Shown here one piece after another: positions 36,401-45,396 of a DNA stretch of 64,000 nt (position 1 is the stretch's first letter; every line of letters starts with the position of its first letter). This DNA comes from Candidatus Methylomicrobium oryzae (GTDB lineage: Bacteria > Pseudomonadota > Gammaproteobacteria > Methylococcales > Methylomonadaceae): NCBI RefSeq assembly GCF_016745425.1, contig NZ_JAERVK010000020.1, forward strand, positions 1 to 64,000, given 5' to 3'. The notes beneath the pieces are model-generated. The model was not told where the DNA came from, made no database searches, and saw only the letters and a program-made list of their open reading frames with translations. A program made the translations under genes and the position numbers.

Positions 36401-36548
36401 AGCGGGACGTCACCTGAATGGTCGGCGGCACGATGGGAGGGTATTGCGACACGGGCAGGTTCACAAAACATACCAGTCCCAGAATGATCGTGACGATCGC
36501 GATGACGTTCGCAAAAATGGGGTGTTCGATAAAATAGCGGGAAATCAT
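33417..36548 (-). CDS. RND efflux transporter permease (HAE1/AcrB type)
   Basis: 1043 residues, the usual AcrB length. It begins MISRYFIEHPIFANVIAIVTIILGL, has the paired proton-relay aspartates in GIVVDDAIVIVENA near 405, and two sets of transmembrane helices around large periplasmic loops. Inner-membrane pump of a tripartite exporter of hydrophobic compounds. Its start overlaps the adaptor stop by 4 nt. It is last in the operon adaptor-permease after the outer-membrane channel gene. Confidence 0.97.
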   Translation of the reverse strand: MISRYFIEHPIFANVIAIVTIILGLVCFVNLPVSQYPPIVPPTIQVTSRYPGASAEVVAATVGIPIEQAVNGVENSLYMSSTSASDGSYTLTITFNVGTDLNTSMALVQNLVNSALPQLPSSVQPQGVTVKKVSTDILLVVGLYSEDDRYDETFLSNYAVINLQNPLARLPGVGQIAVRGAGPYSMRVWLNPEKLRYFSLTTLDVIGAIQSQNLQVAAGQLGGPPAPVSQAFQFTVNSLGRLADVSQFENIVIKSARNESAQIVRIRDVARVELSRQSYSNFSQSSGHKAAVMPVFTLPGANALDVAEEVKQAMAKMSKDFPPGLSYEIRYDTTKFVRSAIHDVYITLFEAGILVLVVVVLFLQDWRATLVPATTVPVTLIGAFAAMALLGFGINLLTLFALILAIGIVVDDAIVIVENASFHIEQGLSPKDATIKAMQEITGPVMGITLVLASVFLPAAFLPGITGQLFRQFALIIASTAIISAINALTLKPAQCALWLRPARNKQSNWFFRGFNKAYGWFEHAYVRLVSWMVQRAVAMTLLYALIIAASVWRFAYHPTGFLPTEDQGYAMVITQLPDAASQPRVVALTEQLNRILHKTRGVGAWVTIGGLSILDSANVSNMITTFIVFEDWNKRGPDLSQDAITAHLRRELAAIEESRSIVLIPPPIRGLGQGGGFQLMVEDRQSLGLAELQKAVDEVIRSGNTQSGLRNLTSTFNARSPQLFLDIDRTKVESLDIPLNNVFSTLQTYLGSSFVNLFNKFNQVFQVYVQADAPFRARPEDIKNLYVRNGQGEMVPLGTLLEVNRTVGPELVLRYNLYPSAQIYGIAATGFSSGQALNLMEQLAAKTLPKGVGFDWTATSYQEKQVGNQAYFIYGLSIVLVFMVLAALYESWTSPLAVVLVVPMALVGVLLALMMRGFDNNLYTQVGLILMIGLACKNAILIVEFARQLQDEGMAAADAAVEATRRRFRPIVMTSFAFILGVVPLLGASGAGAASQQAIGTVVFGGILSSTLLAIPFVPVLYVITRKSADWIRDRFQKRAPL

Positions 36549-37732
36549 GGCGGTGTCTTCCCAGATTCGGCCGGCGACGCAGCAACACCCTTGCCGCCCT
36601 CCGTTTTCGCCGGCGCTTGGGCTTTGGGAGCCACTTGATTTCCCGGAACGGCATGCAGCAGGCCCGTGACGATGATCCGATCCCGATCATTGATCCCTGT
36701 TTCGATCACCCGGTCCTCATCCACTTGAGTCCCAAGCTTGACCGCCCGCCGTTCCACGCGGTTATTACTGTCCACGGCCAGCAGGTAGGAACCCAGTTGA
36801 TCGTAACCCACCGCCGTTTCCGGCACCACCAGCGCCGTTTTTTCCGAGTTGAGCACCAAGACCCGCACCTTCGCAAACAGCCCCGGCAGGATCGTGCCGT
36901 CGTCATTCGGAAAACGGGCCCGCAGCAGCAATGTGCCCGTCGTCGGGGTCACCGAAATCGCGGTGAAATCGAGAAAGCCGTGATGGGGATAATCTTTTTC
37001 GTCGGACAGCGCGAGGGAGGCCGGAATTTTCATTTTTTCGGCTTCGCCCGGGCCGATCCGGGTTTGCCTGATCACTTTCAGCAGGTCCGTTTCGTTGATG
37101 GTGAAATAGACGTAGATGGGATTTATCTGGCTGATATGCGCCAGCGGCGTAAACTCGCCGGCGCCGACCAGGTTGCCGGGATCCTTGAGCCGGCGGTCGA
37201 TCCGGCCGTCGAAAGGGGCCACGACTTTCGTATAATCCAGATCCAGTCCGGCCAGATCGCGTTTGGCTTCGGCGGCGATCAATGCGGCTTTGGCGTTATC
37301 CCGCTCGAACCGCCACCGGTCCGCATCGGTCTGGGCGGCCGCATGCTGCCGCACCAGGCCCGTGAACCGCGCCAATTCGGTTTGGGCATGGTCGAGGCTG
37401 GCTTTTTGCTGCAGCACTTGCGCTTCCGCCTGCTTCAGCTTGGCCTGATAAGTATCCTGCTGGATCAGGAACAACGGCTGATCTTTCTTCACGTTGTCGC
37501 CGTCGTGAAAAAAAACCTTTTCCAGATAGCCCTGCACGCGCGCGACCAGCTGGACCGTATTAAAAGCCTGGGTGTTGCCGGTAAATTCCAGGTATTCCCT
37601 CACCTGCCGATGAACCGGCCGGTTGACGGTGACCTGGGGAGGCGGCGGCGGCACATAGGCATTCTTTTCCTCGCAGCCGCCCGCGAAGAGCATGGCGCCT
37701 CCTACTAATGCCGCGGCTTTGTATTTCCTCAT
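36545..37732 (-). CDS. RND periplasmic adaptor lipoprotein
   Basis: 395 residues from MRKYKAAALVGGAMLFAGGC, with a lipobox ending at Cys20. HlyD-like hairpin and lipoyl motifs follow (VQLVARVQGYLEKVFFHDGDNVKKDQPLF; VVAPFDGRIDRRLKDPGNLV). The start at 37732 is chosen because it yields the lipoprotein signal; the longer open frame runs into the channel gene. It connects pump and outer-membrane channel. Confidence 0.95.
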   Translation of the reverse strand: MRKYKAAALVGGAMLFAGGCEEKNAYVPPPPPQVTVNRPVHRQVREYLEFTGNTQAFNTVQLVARVQGYLEKVFFHDGDNVKKDQPLFLIQQDTYQAKLKQAEAQVLQQKASLDHAQTELARFTGLVRQHAAAQTDADRWRFERDNAKAALIAAEAKRDLAGLDLDYTKVVAPFDGRIDRRLKDPGNLVGAGEFTPLAHISQINPIYVYFTINETDLLKVIRQTRIGPGEAEKMKIPASLALSDEKDYPHHGFLDFTAISVTPTTGTLLLRARFPNDDGTILPGLFAKVRVLVLNSEKTALVVPETAVGYDQLGSYLLAVDSNNRVERRAVKLGTQVDEDRVIETGINDRDRIIVTGLLHAVPGNQVAPKAQAPAKTEGGKGVAASPAESGKTPP

Positions 37733-37749
37733 ATCGATCTTCGCTCCAT

Positions 37750-39330
37750 TCACCAGCGAGGCCAACCGATGCCCGAAGATTTCCGGGAATCCGGCGACGG
37801 TTGCGCAGCAGGCGACAACAGTCCGCCCCAATCGGTACGCTTCGCCATTTCCTCCTTGACGAAAACGGGCACCGCATCCTTGCCTTCGCGAATCTGCCAA
37901 CCGCCTCCGAGGGCGCGGTATACGCCCACCAGATTGCTCGAGATGTCGCCCAACGTAACGGCGAGGCTGTCTTGTTCGTTCAGCAGCGCCTGCTGGGCCG
38001 TCAGCACGGTCGTAAAATCGGTGATGCCCTGCCGGTACTGCAAGGTGGCCAGTTCCAGCGAATGCCGCGCGGCCGCGATACTTTCCCCCAAAGACCGGGC
38101 GCGCTCCTGGGAGCGCAGGAACGCCACCAGGCTGTCTTCCACTTCGCGCTGCGCGGCGAGCACGGTATTCTGATAATCGATCAGCAAAGCCTGCAGCCGG
38201 GCATCCTGTACCCGGACCTGGTTGGTGATTTGCCCGTAGTTGAAGATGTTCCATTGCAGCGCCGGCCCGAAGTTGGCGGTCCGGCTTTTCCATAGAAAAA
38301 CATCGCTCAGCGCAAACGCGCCGACGTCGGTCGAGAGTAAGCCGAAAGTGCCGGTCAACGAAAAAGCCGGGTAGAGAGCCGCTTTGGTCACGCCGACGCT
38401 TGCCGACTGAGCCGCGGCGCGCCGTTCGGCGGCGCGGACGTCGGGGCGCCGCCGCAGCAGCTCGGCCGGTACGCCCACGGCCACCTCCGCGGGAGGCGCA
38501 GGAATTTGCGCAGGGGCGCCCAGCAAATCGCCGATCCGGCCCGGCGGCATGCCCAGCAGAAAATTCAACGCGTTCTGCTGCCGGCGAAGCTCGATCTCGA
38601 GCGTGGGAATGGAAGCCTCGGTGCTTGCCAGCACCGTCCTGGCCTGTTCGACGTCGCGCTCAGAGGTGGTGCCGCCCTCATAGCGGATTTTTGCAAGCTG
38701 CAGGTTCGCCTGCTGCGTGCCGACGTTTTGCCGCGCAATGCTCAGGCGTTTTTCAAGCGTGCGGAGCGTGACATACGCACGCGCCACATCGGCAGTGAGA
38801 CTGACTAAGGCGGTATTGTAATTGGCCACCGCGGCCTGGAATTCGGCATCCGCCGATTCGATGGCGCGGCGGAATCTGCCCCAGAAATCGATTTCCCAGC
38901 TGGCGGTCAAGCCTATCTGTGTCTGGGCATAATCGAAAATCTGCGAAAAGGCGGCCTGCGAGGCCCGCTGGCTGAGGCGTATCTTGTTCAGCGACCCGGT
39001 CAGTTGCTGATTTTGCGGATAAAGATTGCCGGCTGCGATGGCCAACTGGGCGCGGGCCTCGAGGATTCGCACGCCGGCGACGCGGAGATTGAGATTGTTG
39101 AGATAAGCGCTTTCGATAAGCCGGTTAAGCACCGGGTCGTTAAAGGTTTTCCACCAATCCCGGACATCGGTGAAATTCGTTTTAAGCCGCCCGTCCCGGG
39201 AATCCAGCCATTGGGCTGCCGTGTCGGCGGGAGGAGGAACATAGTCGGGACCGACCATGCAGCCGGAAAGCAGCAGAAAGAGCCACAACCCTGCCGGGCG
39301 GCAGCCGGCCGGTTTAGCCGCCCGATTCAT
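37750..39330 (-). CDS. outer-membrane efflux lipoprotein (NodT/OprM family)
   Basis: 526 residues with a lipoprotein signal (LWLFLLLSGCMVGPDYVPP) and two OEP repeats (LRVAGVRILEARAQLAIAAGNLYP...; RPDVRAAERRAAAQSASVGVTKAALYP). Trimeric TolC-like channel. First gene of the efflux operon, 17 bp before the adaptor gene. No regulator gene adjoins. Confidence 0.95.
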   Translation of the reverse strand: MNRAAKPAGCRPAGLWLFLLLSGCMVGPDYVPPPADTAAQWLDSRDGRLKTNFTDVRDWWKTFNDPVLNRLIESAYLNNLNLRVAGVRILEARAQLAIAAGNLYPQNQQLTGSLNKIRLSQRASQAAFSQIFDYAQTQIGLTASWEIDFWGRFRRAIESADAEFQAAVANYNTALVSLTADVARAYVTLRTLEKRLSIARQNVGTQQANLQLAKIRYEGGTTSERDVEQARTVLASTEASIPTLEIELRRQQNALNFLLGMPPGRIGDLLGAPAQIPAPPAEVAVGVPAELLRRRPDVRAAERRAAAQSASVGVTKAALYPAFSLTGTFGLLSTDVGAFALSDVFLWKSRTANFGPALQWNIFNYGQITNQVRVQDARLQALLIDYQNTVLAAQREVEDSLVAFLRSQERARSLGESIAAARHSLELATLQYRQGITDFTTVLTAQQALLNEQDSLAVTLGDISSNLVGVYRALGGGWQIREGKDAVPVFVKEEMAKRTDWGGLLSPAAQPSPDSRKSSGIGWPRW

Positions 39331-39995
39331 CCTGGCTCCGGCAGGCGTCAGGGTGGACGCGCGGGAAATCGGGAAACGGCGCGCTCTCCCTCCCGGATGC
39401 CGCCGAAAGCAAGAGAAACTCGGATTTAACGCGGATAAAATGCCTTTTTAAGCCATGCAAGAACATGATTCTCTCTCCCTTGAACTAAGCCATTGGACTC
39501 TATGGCCGGCTTATTGTTCAACGGCTTCAGCACGGGCCGGCCGGGGATTTCCGTAAGGCCGCGTAGGTCCGATTAGCGCAGCGTAATCGGACGCATACTA
39601 TGCATCGCTATCCGCCATTGAGCCGGCATTACCGCTCCTATCCGGCGATAAACTCATTTGACGGCATAGCGATGAAATGCGAATCAAACCGCTCCGTTGC
39701 TCGTTTGAGACAGCCCTTTTTGTCATGCCGGCAGAGCATGTTGCGTCGACCGTTCCGTTTTAGGCAGATTTCAAAAGCTCGGCATTGCTAAACCTTGGCG
39801 ATGGAGCGGTAAACCTTATCCTGCGAAGGGATAAAAGCATATTAATAGACAAGTTCTTTTACGATTGGGAAAGAGGCGATGACAACACTTGCCTGGACCA
39901 CATGCGTCCGATTACGCTGCGCCAATCGGACCTACGCGAGCTAGGGGCGCCCGCACGGAAAAGCGGCCATCCGGGCGGCGGCTGACGCAAACGCC
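39331..39995. repeat. 665-bp gap with inverted pair of family-B hairpins
   Basis: Hairpins at 39562-39594 and 39903-39936 share CGTAGGTCCGATTA and its complement in opposite orientation, enclosing about 310 bp without a gene. The pair may be one larger element of about 375 bp. Promoters for the efflux operon must lie near 39331-39480. Confidence 0.65.
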
Positions 39996-40442
39996 TCAAT
40001 AGGTCTTGTAAGGCAGGAATTTTCCGGACAAGGTAATGTTGACCCGGTCGCCGTTGGGGTCGGGTTCGCGGCGCAGGTCCATCCTGAAATCGATCGCGCT
40101 CATGATGCCGTCGCCGAATTCTTCGTGAATCAGTTCCTTCAGCGTCGGCCCGTAGACGCTGATCAATTCGTAAAACCGGTAGATCAACGGATCATCCGGT
40201 TTGGCGTCGGACGACACACCCTTGTAAGGCACGACGGTCAGCCATCGCCGCTCTTCCTCGCTCAACCCGAAAATTTCACCGACAATCGCGGCTTGCGCCG
40301 GCGTCAGCGTCATCTGGCCCAGGCAGGCGGCCGTGACCCACTCCTTGCTCAAGCCGACCTTAGCCGCCACGTCGGACCATTTCAAGCCATGGCTGACTTT
40401 AGCGGCGATGATTTTTTCGGTCACTTCGATTCTGTTCGTCAT
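39996..40442 (-). CDS. cynS: cyanate hydratase (cyanase)
   Basis: 148 residues. Converts cyanate plus bicarbonate to ammonia and CO2 as a decamer. The N-terminal helical domain is followed by the catalytic domain, with Arg89, Glu92 and Ser115 in DPLIYRFYELISVYGPTLKELIHEEFGDGIMSAIDF corresponding to the family's Arg/Glu/Ser triad. It lies 84 bp after the formate dehydrogenase gene in the same direction and may be co-transcribed. Supplies nitrogen and detoxifies cyanate. Confidence 0.96.
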   Translation of the reverse strand: MTNRIEVTEKIIAAKVSHGLKWSDVAAKVGLSKEWVTAACLGQMTLTPAQAAIVGEIFGLSEEERRWLTVVPYKGVSSDAKPDDPLIYRFYELISVYGPTLKELIHEEFGDGIMSAIDFRMDLRREPDPNGDRVNITLSGKFLPYKTY

Positions 40443-40526
40443 CTCTGCTCCAAATCAATAATGAGATCGGTATCCGCGAAAACAGGGAGCGCTCTCGGGC
40501 GCTCCTCTGCTTCGGATTTAAACCGC

Positions 40527-41729
40527 TCAGCCTTTCTTGAATTTAGCCGCTTCGTCGGAGCCGCCGGTCGCATTGCCCTTGCTGTAGGAATGCGCGCCGA
40601 CACCGGCCAGTTGGCCGCCCTGCACGATCAGGTATTCGTCGCGGATCGGCCGGCCTTCGAAGTAGCATTCGAGGATTTCGCGGGTGCCGGCCGCATAGCG
40701 CGTCTGCGCCGACAGGCTGGTGCCGGAAATGTGCGGGGTCATGCCGTGATTCGGCATCGTCCGCCACGGATGATCGTTCGGGGCCGGCTGCGGGAACCAG
40801 ACGTCGCCGGCGTAACCGGCCAGCTGGCCGCTTTCCAGCGCCCTGACGATCGCGTCGCGGTCGCACAGCTTGCCGCGCGCGGTGTTGACCAAATAGGCGC
40901 CGCGCTTGAAAAACTTCAGCGTCTCTTCGTTGACCATGTGCTCGGTTTCAGGATGCAGCGGGCAATTCAGCGTCACCACGTCGCAGACCTTGGCCAGGCT
41001 TTCCAAATTGGAGTGATAGGTCAGGTCGAGTTCTTTTTCGACCGCTTCCGGCAGGCGATGGCGGTCCATATAGTGCAGTTTGACGCCGAAAGGCTTGAGC
41101 AACCGCAACACGCGCAGGCCGATACGGCCGGCCGCCACGGTGCCCACGCTCATGGCTTCCAGGTCATAGGAGCGCGATACGCAGTCGGCGATATTCCAGC
41201 CGCCCTTGAGCACCCAGTGGTGGGAAGGGATGAAATTGCGCACCAGCGCCAGTATCGACATGACCACATGTTCGGCGACAGCGTTACTGTTGCAGTAAGT
41301 CACTTCGGCGACGGTGATGTTGTGTTCCATCGCCGCCTGCAGGTCGGTATGGTCGGAACCGATGCCCGCCGTGACGATCATTTTGAGTTTTTTGGCTTTG
41401 GCGATGCGCTCGGCGGTCATGTAGGCCGGCCAAAACGGTTGCGAAATGACGATTTCGGCATCGGCCAGTTCGCGGTCCAGCACGCTGTCGGCGCCGTCCT
41501 TGCTGGAGGTGACCACCAAGGTATGGCCGTTCGACTCCAGGTACTTGCGCAAGCCCAGTTCGCCCGACACGCTGCCGAGCAGGGCGCCGGGCTTGAAATC
41601 GATCGCCTTGGGCGTCGGCAGCGTTTGTCCGTCGGGATAAACTTCAGGCTGCGGGCAGTCCTCGCGCGCGTAGGAGGTGGGGTAGCCGTTGATAGGATCG
41701 TCATAAAGTACGCATACAATTTTAGCCAT
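40527..41729 (-). CDS. fdh: NAD-dependent formate dehydrogenase (single subunit)
   Basis: 400 residues, the length of Pseudomonas sp. 101-type FDH. The coenzyme site TVAAGRIGLRVLRLL lies mid-protein, followed by NCPLHPETEHMVNEETL, VNTARGKLCDRDAIVRAL and the catalytic His in MTPHISGTSLSAQ. The start at MAKIVCVLYDD is preferred over an upstream ATG because GAGG precedes it and homologues begin there. It oxidises formate to CO2 with NADH gain, the last step of methanol/methane oxidation. Confidence 0.95.
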   Translation of the reverse strand: MAKIVCVLYDDPINGYPTSYAREDCPQPEVYPDGQTLPTPKAIDFKPGALLGSVSGELGLRKYLESNGHTLVVTSSKDGADSVLDRELADAEIVISQPFWPAYMTAERIAKAKKLKMIVTAGIGSDHTDLQAAMEHNITVAEVTYCNSNAVAEHVVMSILALVRNFIPSHHWVLKGGWNIADCVSRSYDLEAMSVGTVAAGRIGLRVLRLLKPFGVKLHYMDRHRLPEAVEKELDLTYHSNLESLAKVCDVVTLNCPLHPETEHMVNEETLKFFKRGAYLVNTARGKLCDRDAIVRALESGQLAGYAGDVWFPQPAPNDHPWRTMPNHGMTPHISGTSLSAQTRYAAGTREILECYFEGRPIRDEYLIVQGGQLAGVGAHSYSKGNATGGSDEAAKFKKG

Positions 41730-41862
41730 TTGATTTTTACCTCGATGTGGATTGGAAAATGAGGCATTTCCGACATACGGCATGCCCTCTGATTGATCCC
41801 GGCCGGGTTAGGCGTATTATTCTTTTAGAGGGGATCGGGGTCCAATCGTTTCGGCGTATGAT

Positions 41863-42780
41863 TCAATAAGCCGCAGTTATCAGCGCATCGAACCGAGGTT
41901 GCAAATCCAGGGTTTGGGCAATGTTCCAGGCCGCGTCCTGGATGGGCGTGGAGGGATTCTGGCGGCGCATGACCAGGCCCACCTGGCGCGACAGTTCGGG
42001 CGCCAGGGGCAAGGCAATGACTTCCCGGTGCATTTCAAAGGCGTTCAACATGCTGTGAGGCACGACGCTGTAAAGGCCGGCGCCGCATACATGGGCATAT
42101 AAAGCGAAGATCGAGTCGGTTTCCAGCATCACCCTGGGGATGACGCCGGCTTCCCGAAAAGCGGCATCGATCAGGTGGCGGTTCTGCATGTTCTGCGTCA
42201 AAAGGCACAAAGGAAGCCCCTCGACCTCGTTCCAGCCCAAACGGCTTTTCATCAATCGAGGATCGGGATTCCGGGCCAACAATACGTGCCGCTCGCGGTA
42301 CAGCGGTAAAATCCTGAATCCTTTGAGCCTCGGGTCATCGAGATAGGTCAATCCCAGATCCAGTTCGAAGCGGTCGAGCTGCCGTATCAATTCTTCGGCG
42401 CAGAGGGATGTCAGCTTGACGGAGACGCCGGGATAGGCAGCCTGGCAGGGTTCCGTCAGCAGCGGCGTGGCGGCCAGCATGGTGGGGATCGTTCCTATCT
42501 TCAGGACGCCGGTCAGTTGCCGGCGATACTGCGCGGCGGCCTGGCGCATGCCTTCCCAGTCCTGGGCCAGAATGCGCGCCCATTGCATCACTTTTTCGCC
42601 TTCTTCGGTAAACCCTTCGAAACGCTGGCCCCGCCTGATCAGCGTGACGCCCAGCTCTTCTTCGAGATGCTGGATCGCATTCGACAGCGCCGGCTGCGAA
42701 ACATGGCTGGCTTCCGCGGCACGGCCGAAATGCCGGGTTTTGGCGAGGGCGAGCAGATAATGAATTTGGCGGATAAACAT
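41863..42780 (-). CDS. LysR-family transcriptional regulator
   Basis: 305 residues. Winged HTH at the N-terminus (FIRQIHYLLALAKTRHFGRAAEASHVSQPALSNAIQHLEEELG) and a periplasmic-binding-like effector domain. It lies 133 bp upstream of fdh in the same direction and is a good candidate to control fdh-cynS; the effector is unknown. Confidence 0.93.
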   Translation of the reverse strand: MFIRQIHYLLALAKTRHFGRAAEASHVSQPALSNAIQHLEEELGVTLIRRGQRFEGFTEEGEKVMQWARILAQDWEGMRQAAAQYRRQLTGVLKIGTIPTMLAATPLLTEPCQAAYPGVSVKLTSLCAEELIRQLDRFELDLGLTYLDDPRLKGFRILPLYRERHVLLARNPDPRLMKSRLGWNEVEGLPLCLLTQNMQNRHLIDAAFREAGVIPRVMLETDSIFALYAHVCGAGLYSVVPHSMLNAFEMHREVIALPLAPELSRQVGLVMRRQNPSTPIQDAAWNIAQTLDLQPRFDALITAAY

Positions 42781-42861
42781 CGTGAAAAGAGGGTGGAATT
42801 CAGCTTTCGATCGACCGGAGACCGTTCCGAAATCGGCTGGCTGCTAAGACTTTCGTGAAAA

Positions 42862-42975
42862 ACACCTCCCCCTTTGAAAAAGGGGGATCGAGGGGGATTT
42901 ATCAAAAAATATTCCCCGCCCCCCCCCTTTTTCAAAGAGGGGGACTGAACGCTTCTTTTCAAAGAGGGAGTGAAT
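42862..42975. repeat. family-A element upstream of the LysR gene
   Basis: CCTCCCCCTTTGAAAAAGGGGG hairpin, AT-rich centre and inverse CCCCTTTTTCAAAGAGGG, then GACTGAACGCTTC and an extra partial unit TTTTCAAAGAGGGAG. Confidence 0.8.
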
Positions 42976-43026
42976 AAATCCGCTTTTCATAACCATCAAT
43001 TTCGAAAAGTTATTTTCTACCCGATC

Positions 43027-44202
43027 CTAACCCAACAGGGCGAGGGGATTTACGGATAAATTCGCATCCAGGTAATAGCAGCCGTCGCCATGATTCGCGA
43101 TGCGCTGATGAGTCAGGGCGTCAAGTTCGGACAGATAAGCGATCGCATGGGTCTTGATCAGGCAATAAATGTCGAGCCCTTCGCAAAGGCCCAGGTCGCG
43201 GCAGGCGCGCGGCGTAATTTCGGCCACCAGGGTGCCGCCGCAATCGACTTGTACGATCACGCTGTCCCCGTGCGGAATCAGGGCGCAGATCCGGCCTTTG
43301 ATTTGATTCTGTATGGATATCCCGTCGATATAGCGGGAGGCCAGCGCGATCTCGTTCGCGCGTATCGCCACTTGCGCCCGCTCGCCGGCCGCCAGGTGTG
43401 GACGGAGCGGCATCAGTATCGGCAAACCGAAGCTTTGGGCCAACGTGCAGCCGGATTCAAGGTCGTGGCCGCGAACGGTAACCGTCAGGACGTTGTCGAT
43501 CGGACGGATGCCCAGATAGCGCAGCGCCCCCTGCTGCTTGACCGCTTCGAGCAGCGGCCCTTTGTGGAGCACTCTGCCGTCTTCGAGCACGATCAGATGG
43601 TCGGTCAATTCGAGAATGTCGCCGAGCGACTGGCTGGCATACCAGACCGGCAGCTTGAGTTCCTCCCGCAAACGGGCCAGGATCGGCAACAGCCTGCTGC
43701 GGTAACCGTTGCCGATGGCGGCGAAGGTCTCATCCAACAGCAAAAGCTGGGGCGATTTGAGCAGCGAACGGGCCAGCGCCACCCGTTGCCGTTCGCCGGC
43801 GGACAGGCATCCGGCACGGGAATCGAGAAGGTACCCCAACTCCAGAAGCTCGATCAAAAAGCCCAGTTTGAAGATACGGCGCTGCTTTAAGGTGCGGTGA
43901 TAGGCAGCGGCCAGGCTATCGCGAACGGTTTCGGCTGTATCGATATCATAAACCTGGGATACCGCGCCGACCGGCCGCTGCTCGCGGGGCATCACGATGC
44001 CTCTGTTGCTGTCGAACAAAATTCTGCCGTCCAACACGATGCGTCCGCTCTGCGGCTGCACAGCGCCCGAAATCAAATCGAAAACCGTGCTCTTCCCTGC
44101 CCCGGATTTTCCGAACAGGCCGACGCAATTCTCGCTGACCGACAACTGCGCGGCCAAATCGAAATGGCCGCGGCGCAGTTTTACATTCATTTCCAACAGC
44201 AT
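43027..44202 (-). CDS. second ModC-like molybdate ABC ATPase
   Basis: 391 residues. Walker A FGKSGAGKS near 31, signature LSAGERQRVALARSL, Walker B LLLLDETFAAIG, and a C-terminal TOBE/Mop domain. The H-loop reads WYASQSLGDI, Gln where the catalytic switch His normally stands (compare THAW in the other ModC). No permease or binding protein gene accompanies it. It may be a regulator or partner for ModB, or a weakly active ATPase. Confidence 0.82.
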   Translation of the reverse strand: MLLEMNVKLRRGHFDLAAQLSVSENCVGLFGKSGAGKSTVFDLISGAVQPQSGRIVLDGRILFDSNRGIVMPREQRPVGAVSQVYDIDTAETVRDSLAAAYHRTLKQRRIFKLGFLIELLELGYLLDSRAGCLSAGERQRVALARSLLKSPQLLLLDETFAAIGNGYRSRLLPILARLREELKLPVWYASQSLGDILELTDHLIVLEDGRVLHKGPLLEAVKQQGALRYLGIRPIDNVLTVTVRGHDLESGCTLAQSFGLPILMPLRPHLAAGERAQVAIRANEIALASRYIDGISIQNQIKGRICALIPHGDSVIVQVDCGGTLVAEITPRACRDLGLCEGLDIYCLIKTHAIAYLSELDALTHQRIANHGDGCYYLDANLSVNPLALLG

Positions 44203-44221
44203 GCCAGCCCTCTATTTGTCT

Positions 44222-44324
44222 TAAGCGTTCAGCCCCTCTTTGAAAAAGCGGGGTAAGGGGCGATTTTTTTAAATAAATCCCCCTCGATCCCCTTTTTTCA
44301 AAGGGGGAGGTGAGTGCTTAGCTT
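44222..44324. repeat. family-A element between modG and modC-like gene
   Basis: Ends TTAAGCGTTCAG and GTGAGTGCTTAG are inverted; two CCCCTCTTTGAAAAAG...-type hairpins inside. Full-length copy. Confidence 0.85.
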
Positions 44325-44374
44325 CTGTCAGGCCCCTTCGGACGCAACAGGATTGCATCCGAAGGGTCTCAACC

Positions 44375-44803
44375 TCAAGCCGCGACCGCCAGAATGACCG
44401 AGCCGGCTTTGAATACCGCCGTCACCGGTTGCCCCTGGCGTAAATCCAGCGCATCGACGCTTTCGTTGGTGACCGTGGCGGCCACCGTTTCGCCGCCTTT
44501 CAGTTCGATGTCCACCTCGCTGTTGATCGCGCCGGGCTTGACTTCCACCACCTTTCCTTCCAGCTGGTTGCGCGCCGAAATGCGGTAGCCGCCGAAATCG
44601 GTGACGAGGATCACATGCGGCGCCTTGATCATCGCGATCACCTCCTTGCCGGCCTCGATAGCGAGAGATGCGGCGGATTCCTTGGTCACTGTGGCGACCA
44701 GAGTGTCGCCGCCTTTCAGTTGGATAAGAACTTCCGTATACACAGAACCCGGGCGAACTTCGCTGACGAGGCCCTTGAACTGGTTGCGTGCACTGACTTT
44801 CAT
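44375..44803 (-). CDS. modG: molybdenum-binding protein ModG (di-Mop)
   Basis: 142 residues consisting of two Mop/TOBE repeats: SARNQFKGLVSEVRPGSVYTEV and SARNQLEGKVVEVKPGAINSEV, each followed by LKGGxTxxATVTxES. This is the ModG molbindin design, which stores molybdate or tungstate in the cytoplasm. The start at 44803 is set by GGAGG 8 nt upstream. It lies near modABC and a ModC-like gene. Confidence 0.93.
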   Translation of the reverse strand: MKVSARNQFKGLVSEVRPGSVYTEVLIQLKGGDTLVATVTKESAASLAIEAGKEVIAMIKAPHVILVTDFGGYRISARNQLEGKVVEVKPGAINSEVDIELKGGETVAATVTNESVDALDLRQGQPVTAVFKAGSVILAVAA

Positions 44804-44821
44804 AATAAACCTCCGGTGAGC

Positions 44822-45396
44822 TAAGGGTTTCGTCAAAAATAACCTCCCCCTTTGAAAAAGGGGGATCGAGGGGGGATTTATTTAATAAATCTCCCCCGGC
44901 CCCTCGGCAATATAGCTCCTGCATTGCCTACCTCCTGCATCCGTGCAGTCGTCGGCAACTGCTCCTGCATTGCCCTCGATCGCGTGTTCCCGACGCGATC
45001 TACCTCCCCCATCCGTGGGGTCGTCGATCGCGTGTTCCCGACGCGATCTACCTCGCCCTTCCTTGGGCTCGTACCTCTGTCCATAGACCACCCTTTAGAG
45101 CATTTTCGTTTTGGGTGTACGGTCATAAGCAATGCCGCAAAGTTAGGGCAAACTCGTCATTCCGGCAGGGATTGCCGGAATCCAGAAGCCAGGGACGGCA
45201 AGCTTTAATGCATCCCTGCAGTCTGGATCTCGGCAATCCTTGCCGAGATGACGGTTTGACTTAACGGCATTATCTTCCTATAGGCGATATGAAAATGCTC
45301 TAGTGGTGGCATCCATGCAGTCGTCTTTTTCAAAGAGGGGAGGGAATCCTCTCCTTTTCGAAACAATCAACGTTCGAGAAATTACCCTACCAAATC
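44822..45396. repeat. composite repeat block: family A split by family C, plus MITE-like element
   Basis: A family-A left half at 44843-44904 is followed by modular family-C hairpins (44905-45080). Then comes a 140-bp inverted-repeat element at 45130-45271 with CAATGCCG ends and TTCCGG/CCGGAA hairpins, and finally the family-A right half (CTTTTTCAAAGAGGGG, from about 45325). No gene. Confidence 0.75.
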
